From: Bacteroidales bacterium
GTDB taxonomy: Bacteria; Bacteroidota; Bacteroidia; Bacteroidales; UBA932
Assembly (NCBI GenBank): GCA_016295455.1
Contig: JAEDLE010000074.1
Location: 1-5,249, forward strand
Reading direction: 5' to 3'
DNA: 5,249 bases
The notes below the pieces were generated by a model, which was not told where the DNA came from, ran no database searches, and was given only the letters and a program-made list of their open reading frames with translations. Each line of letters starts with the position of its first letter. Position 1 is the stretch's first letter. The position numbers and the translations under genes are program-made. Shown here piece after piece: positions 1 through 5,249 of the stretch.

Positions 1-203
1 CTCAGGGAGAGGAACTTGTGGGCGACGGTCCGGTAAGAAAGGTGCTGCTCGAGGCTAACTACAAGGACCCCGTCTTCGGCCCTGGTTCAGGCTATGATTA
101 TGTGTCCGGCAGGAAATGGCTTCTCTATCAAGCTCTTACAGGATACGGCATAATGACGGGCAGAACCCCTTCGGCTGAGGCTATGGAAGAGGTGATGAAA
201 TAA
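1..203 (+). CDS. C-terminal fragment of an unrecognised protein (5' end outside window)
   Basis: An open frame runs from the window edge (first whole codon at base 3) to a TAA at 201-203, giving 66 visible residues. A GTG at 18 could be read as a start, but the frame is open upstream to the edge, so this is almost certainly the tail of a longer gene. The tail is soluble in character, with no membrane segment. It is rich in Gly, Tyr and aromatic residues in the middle (FGPGSGYDYVSGRKWLLYQ) and ends in an acidic/basic helix-like stretch (SAEAMEEVMK). I do not recognise the family and assign no function. It does not resemble the MutY C-terminus, which would be a common upstream neighbour of ssb in Bacteroidota. 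The gene is on the same strand as ssb, 54 bases upstream of it. Codon use looks like that of the other genes. Confidence 0.75.
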   Translation, partial: QGEELVGDGPVRKVLLEANYKDPVFGPGSGYDYVSGRKWLLYQALTGYGIMTGRTPSAEAMEEVMK

Positions 204-225
204 GGGAAGTTTCCGGAAAAATCAC

Positions 226-233
226 TATCTTGC
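226..233 (+). promoter_or_regulatory. Possible Bacteroidota-type -7 promoter element upstream of ssb
   Basis: TATCTTGC resembles the Bacteroidota -7 consensus TAnnTTTG but lacks one T. It lies 24 bases before the ssb ATG, a reasonable place for a short leader. No convincing -33 TTTG is seen at the expected distance, so the call is weak. The downstream leader (ACAGGTTATAAAAACAATTGCGAA) is A/T-rich with no Shine-Dalgarno sequence. Confidence 0.3.
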
Positions 234-257
234 ACAGGTTATAAAAACAATTGCGAA

Positions 258-758
258 ATGTCACTCAACAAAGTAATGCTCATCGGTAACGTTGGCAAGG
301 ATCCGGAAGTACGTTACCTCGAAGGAAATTCAGCAAGTGGTTCGAACGCGAAGGTTGCAACCTTCCCTCTCGCGACCTCGGAGAGGTACAAGGACCGTAA
401 CGGAGAACAGCATGAAAATACCGAATGGCACAACATCGTGGTCTGGAGGGGCAATGCGGACGTGGTGGAGCGCTTCGTGAAGAAAGGCACCCAGCTCTAT
501 ATCGAGGGGCGCATCAGGACAAGGCAGTGGACCGACCAGAGCGGCAACAAGAGATACACCACCGAAATAGTGGCGGACAGCCTCCAGCTTCTGGGCAGGC
601 GCGCTGACAATGAGGGCGCCCAGGATATCCAGGCTGCTCCTGCACCGGCCCAGGTCCAGACAGCTCCTAAACCGGTACCTCAGGCTCCGAGGCCGGCAGA
701 CACAGCGGCGGTTTCACTGGACCTTCCGGGCGACGAAGGGGATGACCTTCCATTCTGA
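258..758 (+). CDS. ssb: Single-stranded DNA-binding protein
   Basis: This is SSB, which coats single-stranded DNA in replication, recombination and repair and recruits partner proteins through its C-terminal tip. The 166-residue length is normal for a bacterial SSB. Residues 1 to about 113 form the OB fold: the start SLNKVMLIGNVGKDPEVRY, the core LATSERYKD (38-46), NTEWHNIVVWRG (54-65), and GTQLYIEGRIRTRQW (77-91) followed by a Y/T-rich strand. W57, W63 and W91 are the likely stacking aromatics. Residues about 114-157 are a disordered linker rich in Ala, Pro and Gln. The end, DEGDDLPF (159-166), is the conserved acidic partner-binding tip. The loop at about 21-32 (LEGNSASGSNAK) seems around six residues longer than in common Bacteroidales SSBs, judged from memory. 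The start is fixed by the conserved N-terminus directly after the ATG. There is no Shine-Dalgarno; the leader is A-rich. It may be transcribed alone or run on into purA 50 bases downstream. Confidence 0.97.
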   Translation: MSLNKVMLIGNVGKDPEVRYLEGNSASGSNAKVATFPLATSERYKDRNGEQHENTEWHNIVVWRGNADVVERFVKKGTQLYIEGRIRTRQWTDQSGNKRYTTEIVADSLQLLGRRADNEGAQDIQAAPAPAQVQTAPKPVPQAPRPADTAAVSLDLPGDEGDDLPF

Positions 759-808
759 TGACAGAGTCACTTCCATTCCTTGAACAGTAAAAAACACAAC
801 ACTTTCAT

Positions 809-2074
809 ATGGCAAAGATAGACGTAGTCCTCGGCCTTCAGTGGGGAGATGAAGGCAAAGGAAAGATGGTTGACGTGCTCGCAGGAAGATATCCTGCAGT
901 GGCAAGATTCCAGGGCGGTCCGAACGCGGGCCATTCTCTCTACTTCGAAGGCAAGAATTTCGTTGCCAGGAGCATCCCTTCAGGCATATTCAGGGATGGT
1001 TCCACCAACATCATAGGCAGCGGTGTCGTACTTGACCCTGTCACCTTCAGGGAGGAGTGCGCAGGCGTGGAGAAACTCGGCATCGACCCTTACGGGAAGA
1101 TACGCATCTCCAAGAAGGCCCACCTCATCCTTCCTACCCACAAGCTGCTCGACGCAGCACAGGAGGCCGCTGCAGGCAAGGGCAAGATAGGCTCCACCCT
1201 CAAGGGCATTGGACCTACCTACACCGACAAGATCAGCCGCCACGGCCTCAGGGTCGGAGACATACTTGCGGATGACTTCCGCGACAGGTTCGCCAAGCTC
1301 AAGGAGAGGCATCTGCAGCAGATTGCAGACCTGAAGTTCGACTGTGACCCTGACAAGGGCGAGCAGGAGTGGATGGATGCAGCGCAGTGGCTCAAGAACT
1401 TCGAGCTGATCGACTGCGAGTATTATGTGAACGACTGGATCAAGGAGAAGCCTATGCTCGCTGAGGGCGCACAGGGTTCACTCCTGGACATCGACTTCGG
1501 ATCATATCCTTTCGTGACCTCGTCATCCACCACGGTCGGCGGAGTCTGCACCGGCCTGGGAGTCGCTCCTTCGACCATAGGAAGGGTATATGGCATATTC
1601 AAGGCATACTGCACCCGCGTGGGAAGCGGTCCGTTCCCGACTGAACTCTTCGACGAGACGGGTGACGAGATAAGGAGGGTCGGACACGAGTTCGGTGCCG
1701 TTACGGGCAGGCCTCGCCGTTGCGGATGGCTTGACCTCGTGGCCTTGAAATACACGGTGATGGTGGACGGCGTGACAGACCTCATAATGATGAAATCCGA
1801 CTGTCTGGACGGCTTCGACACCATCAAGGTCTGCGTAGCCTACAAGGTGAACGGAGTCGAGACCGACCACTTCCCGTTCGACACCCAGGCGAAGATAGAG
1901 CCTGTATACAAGGAGTTCAAGGGCTGGAAGAGGGACCTGAGCGGAATCCGCAGCGAAAGCGAGTTCCCGAAAGAGTTCAGGGAGTACATCGAGTTCATGG
2001 AGCAGCACGTGGGCGTGCCTATCCGCATCATCTCCGTCGGACCTGACAGGGAGGCAACCATAGAAAGAGCGTAA
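809..2074 (+). CDS. purA: Adenylosuccinate synthetase
   Basis: PurA joins IMP and aspartate using GTP to make adenylosuccinate, the committed step from IMP to AMP, in the cytoplasm. The 421 residues are full length (E. coli has 432). The motifs appear in order. QWGDEGKGK (11-19) is the GTP-binding loop, with D14 matching the catalytic Asp. GGPNAGH (36-42) has H42 matching the catalytic His. GSTLKGIGPTYTDK ends at 141 and helps bind IMP. EGAQGSLLDIDFG (219-231) is followed by YPFVTSSSTTVGG, VGSGPFPTE (271-279) and TGRPRRCGWLD (299-309). The last two are the substrate-binding loop region and the Arg-rich loop. P38 stands where many homologues have His (GGHNAGH); I believe this is common in Bacteroidota. 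The ATG at 809 puts the conserved KIDVVLGLQWGDEG at the N-terminus. The preceding 50 bases are A-rich without a Shine-Dalgarno or a clear promoter. The TAA stop shares its last A with the next gene's ATG. Confidence 0.98.
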   Translation: MAKIDVVLGLQWGDEGKGKMVDVLAGRYPAVARFQGGPNAGHSLYFEGKNFVARSIPSGIFRDGSTNIIGSGVVLDPVTFREECAGVEKLGIDPYGKIRISKKAHLILPTHKLLDAAQEAAAGKGKIGSTLKGIGPTYTDKISRHGLRVGDILADDFRDRFAKLKERHLQQIADLKFDCDPDKGEQEWMDAAQWLKNFELIDCEYYVNDWIKEKPMLAEGAQGSLLDIDFGSYPFVTSSSTTVGGVCTGLGVAPSTIGRVYGIFKAYCTRVGSGPFPTELFDETGDEIRRVGHEFGAVTGRPRRCGWLDLVALKYTVMVDGVTDLIMMKSDCLDGFDTIKVCVAYKVNGVETDHFPFDTQAKIEPVYKEFKGWKRDLSGIRSESEFPKEFREYIEFMEQHVGVPIRIISVGPDREATIERA

Positions 2075-4329
2075 TGAGCGCATGCATCACCGTAAGGGGT
2101 GCCCGGCAGAACAACCTCAAGGACGTGTCCCTTGACATACCGAAGTACCGGATTACCGTGTTCACAGGTGTGTCGGGATCGGGAAAGAGTTCCCTGGTCC
2201 TTGACACGATAGCAGCAAAGTCGAGAAGGGAGTTGAACGACACCTTCCCGACTTTTGTGCAGCAGTACCTGCCGAAATACGGGCGCCCGAACGTGGACAG
2301 CATAGAAGGGCTGCCCATAGCCATAGTCATAGACCAGAAGAAACCGGCGCAGAACTCGCGTTCGACGGTCGGAACCTACACTGACATATACGCCCTGGTG
2401 AGACTGCTGTTCTCTAGGGTGGGAAAGCCTTTCGTGGGTTATTCGGACAGTTTCAGCTTCAACAACCCGCAGGGCTGCTGCCCGAGGTGTTCGGGCTTGG
2501 GTGAGATCAGGGAGCTGGACATCCACAAGCTGGTGGATTTCGACAAGAGCCTCAATGACGAGGACACGATACACTATATCGCCTTCGGCAAGGGCGGATG
2601 GAGATGGATCAGGTATGCCCACAGCGGGCTTTTCGACCTGGACAAGAAAATCCGCGACTACACTCCTGAGGAACTGGACCTGTTCCTGAACAGTCCCCAG
2701 ATCAAGCTGAAGAATCCGCCTGCCAACTGGCCGAAGACTGCCAAGTATGAAGGCCTGATTCCGCGCATGTACAGGAGCATCATCAATTCCGAGGAAGGCC
2801 TGCTGCACAGCGCAGTGCTGAATCCCATGCTGACTATGGGCACCTGCCCTGACTGCGGGGGCACCAGGCTGAGCCCCAAGATCCTGTCCTGCAAGGTAGA
2901 GGGCAAGAACATAGCCGAGGTCTGCGACATGTCGATTGAGAGGCTCAGGACGTGGGTGGACAGCATTTCCGACCCGCTGGCAGCGGACATGAAGAAGGCC
3001 ATATCCGAAAGGCTCGAGGCTCTGGAGGAGATAGGCCTGGGTTATCTGAGCCTGAGCCGTCCCGTGGGCACGCTTTCGGGCGGAGAGGCACAGAGGTGCA
3101 AGATCGCCAAGTACATCAACTCTTCGCTCTCGGACGTGCTCTACATCCTTGACGAGCCGAGCGTGGGCCTGCACAACCACGACATAGAACTTATGAAGAA
3201 ATCCGTCTGCAGGCTGCGTGACCATGGCAACACCGTGCTGCTGGTGGAGCACCACAAAGAGATGATACGGATTGCCGACCATATCGTGGATATGGGTCCG
3301 GGCCCCGGCAAGATGGGCGGAGAAATCATGTTCAGCGGCAGTTATGACGAGCTGCTCAGGAGCGGCACCAACACCGGCAGGATGCTGGGAATGAAGGTCC
3401 CTTTCAAGCAGGAGCCGAGGAAGCCGAAGGAAATGTTCCCGATACGCGGGGCGAAACTGCACAACCTTCGCGATGTGGATGTGGACATACCTCTGGGCGT
3501 GTTCGGAGTGGTTGCAGGCGTGGCGGGCTCGGGCAAGAGCTCCCTGATGGAGTGCTTCCGCAGGAGCTGGCCAGTGGAGGACGAGGTGGTGTACATCAGC
3601 CAGAAGAACATAGGGGTCAGCCTGCGTTCGACTCCGGCGACCTATATGGACGTGGCGGGAGACATCAGGAAGGCATTCGCAAAAAGACACAAGGTGAAGG
3701 AGGACAACTTCAGCTTCAACGGCAAGGGTGCATGCCCGGTCTGCGGAGGCAAGGGCGTGATAGTCTCCGAGATGGCATTCATGGATTCCATCGAGACTGT
3801 CTGCGAGGCCTGCGGAGGACTTAGGTATTCTCCTGAAGCCCTGAAATACAGGCTGGAAAGTCCCAACACGCACGAGGAACTGGATATAGCGCAGGTGATG
3901 GACCTGAGCGTGCGGCTCGCGATGGAGTTCTTCAAGGGCAGCGTCATCGAGGAGAAACTCAGGCCAATGATGGATATGGGCCTGGGATACCTGCACCTGA
4001 ACCAAGCCCTCTCCACACTGTCCGGAGGCGAACTCCAGAGGCTGAAGATGGCGTCATATCTCGGGGAGAAGGGCAAGGTCTTCATCATCGATGAACCTAC
4101 GGACGGTCTCCACGTCAAGGATGTCCACCATATACTCGGAGTCTTCGACAGGATGGTGGAGAACGGAAACAGCGTATGGCTCATCGAGCACAATACGGAT
4201 GTGATAAGGGCTGCCGACTATGTCATCGAGATGGGTCCGGGAGCCGGTGAGAAGGGAGGCAGGATCTGCTTCTGCGGCACGCCTGCGGCCCTGGCACAAA
4301 GCGCAGGGGTTACGGCACAATATCTCTGA
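2074..4329 (+). CDS. Short UvrA-family ABC ATPase lacking the UvrB-binding region
   Basis: This is a UvrA-like twin-cassette ATPase of 751 residues, against about 940 for true UvrA. Cassette 1: Walker A GVSGSGKSSL (32-41), SRSTVGT (95-101), signature LSGGEAQR (334-341), Walker B YILDEP (D360/E361), H-loop H393. Cassette 2: Walker A GVAGSGKSSL (482-491), STPATY (519-524), signature LSGGELQR (649-656), Walker B FIIDEP (D673/E674), H-loop H706. The C-terminal zinc finger is intact: C554-x2-C557, 19 residues, C577-x2-C580. The N-terminal half has C136-x2-C139 and C258-x2-C261. RLLFSRVG (110-117) passes almost directly into FSFNNPQG (127-134); true UvrA has the UvrB-binding domain and a first CxxC pair between these motifs. 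Both ATPase sites look active. Domain loss suggests a paralogue like the UvrA2/DrrC class, acting in DNA protection or drug tolerance rather than UvrABC incision; that role is inferred. The ATG overlaps the purA stop by one base, implying coupling. Confidence 0.93.
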   Translation: MSACITVRGARQNNLKDVSLDIPKYRITVFTGVSGSGKSSLVLDTIAAKSRRELNDTFPTFVQQYLPKYGRPNVDSIEGLPIAIVIDQKKPAQNSRSTVGTYTDIYALVRLLFSRVGKPFVGYSDSFSFNNPQGCCPRCSGLGEIRELDIHKLVDFDKSLNDEDTIHYIAFGKGGWRWIRYAHSGLFDLDKKIRDYTPEELDLFLNSPQIKLKNPPANWPKTAKYEGLIPRMYRSIINSEEGLLHSAVLNPMLTMGTCPDCGGTRLSPKILSCKVEGKNIAEVCDMSIERLRTWVDSISDPLAADMKKAISERLEALEEIGLGYLSLSRPVGTLSGGEAQRCKIAKYINSSLSDVLYILDEPSVGLHNHDIELMKKSVCRLRDHGNTVLLVEHHKEMIRIADHIVDMGPGPGKMGGEIMFSGSYDELLRSGTNTGRMLGMKVPFKQEPRKPKEMFPIRGAKLHNLRDVDVDIPLGVFGVVAGVAGSGKSSLMECFRRSWPVEDEVVYISQKNIGVSLRSTPATYMDVAGDIRKAFAKRHKVKEDNFSFNGKGACPVCGGKGVIVSEMAFMDSIETVCEACGGLRYSPEALKYRLESPNTHEELDIAQVMDLSVRLAMEFFKGSVIEEKLRPMMDMGLGYLHLNQALSTLSGGELQRLKMASYLGEKGKVFIIDEPTDGLHVKDVHHILGVFDRMVENGNSVWLIEHNTDVIRAADYVIEMGPGAGEKGGRICFCGTPAALAQSAGVTAQYL

Positions 4330-4331
4330 AA

Positions 4332-5234
4332 ATGGACGATAAAAAGGTTACGGGGCATCTGGCAAGTGCCGGAGCCTATATCATATTCGGACTTAACATA
4401 GTATTCTGCAAGGACATAGCGAATGCCTCGGTGATTTCTCCCGAGGCCTTGTTCGGAATCAGAATGGTCTGCGCTGCGGCTCTGTTCTGGGCCCTGTCGC
4501 TGTTCCTGCCAAAGGAGAAGATGAGCAGGAAGGACCTGGCCCTTACTGCGGCGGCAGCGATGATAGGCCTGGTCACCCCGCAGTACACCTTCCTCAAGGG
4601 CATCACAATGACCACTTCGATAGAGAGCTCGATATTGGGTTCCCTGGGACCGGTCTTCACAATGATTTTCGCCGCCATATTCCTGAAAGAGCCTATCAGC
4701 GGCAAGAAGGCGCTGGGTGTGGGTATGAGCCTGGCGGGTGTGCTGATACTGATTTTCGGCTCGATGGCGATAGGTTCGCAGAGGACGGGCGGAAGTTCTC
4801 CCGCGGGCATCGCCCTGCTGCTGATGAACAGCCTGAGCTTCGCCCTGTACCTGGGCATATTCAGGCCTCTGATCCGGAAATACAGCGTGGTGACCTTCAT
4901 GAAGTGGATGTTCCTGTTCTGCCTGATGGTGGCGCTGCCCGTATCGCTCGGGCCGGTGATGGCCATAGACTGTTCGCAGCTGAGCCCGAAGCTGCTGGGC
5001 GAAACGGCATATCTCGTGTTCTTCGCCACTTTCGTCGCCTATTTCCTCATCCCCATCGGACAGCAGAGGCTCAGGCCAACGCTCGTGAGCATGTACTCCT
5101 ACCTCCAACCTGTTATCGCCGTGGCCATCAGCATATTGAGCGGAATCGACCGGCTCTCGCCAATGAAAGTCGCCGCCATCATCCTGGTCTTCACCGGAGT
5201 CGCCGTTGTAAACAAAAGCCGCTCGGCCCAATGA
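4332..5234 (+). CDS. DMT superfamily (EamA-type) inner-membrane transporter
   Basis: This 300-residue protein has the length and pattern of a drug/metabolite transporter with two EamA repeats of five helices each. Predicted membrane segments by eye are about 10-29, 37-59, 69-89, 94-117, 126-146, 157-176, 188-208, 224-243, 248-270 and 277-295. Repeat 1 has the family landmark GP (106-107) with FLKEPIS (117-123). Repeat 2 has the matching SYLQPVIAVAISILSG (256-271) followed by IDRLSP (272-277). Both repeats end with a Gly-containing helix (GVGMSLAGVLILIFG; AAIILVFTGVAVV) and a short basic tail. No cleavable signal peptide is expected. EamA proteins export or import varied metabolites, amino acids or drugs, and the substrate cannot be read from sequence. 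The ATG lies 2 bases after the UvrA-like stop, so the two are almost surely co-transcribed. The A-rich join (TGAAAATGG) has no Shine-Dalgarno. The family assignment is firm; the substrate is unknown. Confidence 0.9.
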   Translation: MDDKKVTGHLASAGAYIIFGLNIVFCKDIANASVISPEALFGIRMVCAAALFWALSLFLPKEKMSRKDLALTAAAAMIGLVTPQYTFLKGITMTTSIESSILGSLGPVFTMIFAAIFLKEPISGKKALGVGMSLAGVLILIFGSMAIGSQRTGGSSPAGIALLLMNSLSFALYLGIFRPLIRKYSVVTFMKWMFLFCLMVALPVSLGPVMAIDCSQLSPKLLGETAYLVFFATFVAYFLIPIGQQRLRPTLVSMYSYLQPVIAVAISILSGIDRLSPMKVAAIILVFTGVAVVNKSRSAQ

Positions 5235-5247
5235 CCTGCGGCTTGTT
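5211..5247 (+). terminator. Possible operon terminator hairpin across the transporter gene stop
   Basis: AAGCCGC (5216-5222) pairs perfectly with GCGGCTT (5238-5244), leaving a 15-base loop. After a two-A bulge the stem can extend by AAC (5211-5213) pairing with GTT (5245-5247). The left arm is preceded by A-rich sequence and the right arm runs into TTGTT, as in an intrinsic terminator that could also work in the opposite direction. The stop codon lies in the loop. The window ends at 5249, so any further T-run cannot be seen, and the large loop weakens the call. Confidence 0.4.
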
Positions 5248-5249
5248 GA

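Noticed and set aside
18..203. GTG at 18 as the true start of a 61-residue small protein
   Set aside because: The frame is open upstream to the window edge and no start signals are seen, so a truncated longer gene is more likely.
735..750. GAAGG/CCTTC hairpin at the 3' end of ssb
   Set aside because: A 5-base stem inside the coding region that specifies the conserved acidic tip, with no T-run; coding constraint explains it.
759..769. TGAC-AGA-GTCA inverted repeat just after the ssb stop, considered as a terminator
   Set aside because: Only a 4-base stem with a 3-base loop and no following T-run; too weak to call.
759..808. Promoter for purA in the ssb-purA gap
   Set aside because: No TAnnTTTG with a correctly spaced TTTG could be found; the A-rich stretch before the ATG is better read as a leader.
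1523..2083. 186-codon minus-strand open frame opposite purA
   Set aside because: In register with purA and explained by the same codon bias; no homology is recognised.
1840..4005. 721-codon open frame on the minus strand
   Set aside because: It lies opposite the UvrA-like gene in exact codon register and runs into purA. Its translation is His/Val/Leu/Arg-rich with no recognisable domain, while the + strand has all UvrA motifs.
4218..5231. 337-codon open frame on the minus strand
   Set aside because: Codon-register mirror of the transporter gene. Its His/Gln/Arg-rich translation has no known fold, and the + strand encodes a clear ten-helix protein.

Overview
The window looks like a piece of a chromosome from a member of the Bacteroidota, most likely Bacteroidales. 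The SSB has the Bacteroidales style of N-terminus (SLNKVMLIGNVGKDPEVRY, then LATSERYKD and NTEWHNIV). No gene start is preceded by a clear Shine-Dalgarno sequence, and the leaders are A-rich instead, as is usual in that phylum. The DNA is fairly GC-rich by eye, and AGG is used heavily for arginine. A genus cannot be named from this alone.

Layout: all genes lie on the + strand and are tightly packed. Positions 1-203 hold the last 66 codons of an unrecognised protein. A 54-base gap holds a possible promoter remnant and a short palindrome, and is followed by ssb (258-758). A 50-base gap leads to purA, adenylosuccinate synthetase (809-2074). Next comes a short UvrA-family ABC ATPase (2074-4329), whose start codon shares one base with the purA stop. 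After 2 bases comes a DMT/EamA-family ten-helix transporter (4332-5234). An inverted repeat across the end of the transporter gene may be the operon terminator.

How the genes fit together: ssb and purA are housekeeping genes for DNA replication/repair and AMP synthesis. The purA-uvrA-like-EamA block has the spacing of a translationally coupled operon. The UvrA-like protein keeps both ATPase sites and the C-terminal zinc finger, but lacks the region where true UvrA carries its UvrB-binding domain, so it is unlikely to be the canonical excision-repair UvrA. UvrA paralogues of this short class include DrrC, a self-resistance protein for a DNA-binding drug. Its pairing with a putative small-molecule exporter makes a DNA-protection/efflux role plausible, but this is inference. 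No phage, insertion sequence, CRISPR array, tRNA or rRNA was seen. No clearly new system is present; the truncated UvrA with its transporter partner is the most interesting part.
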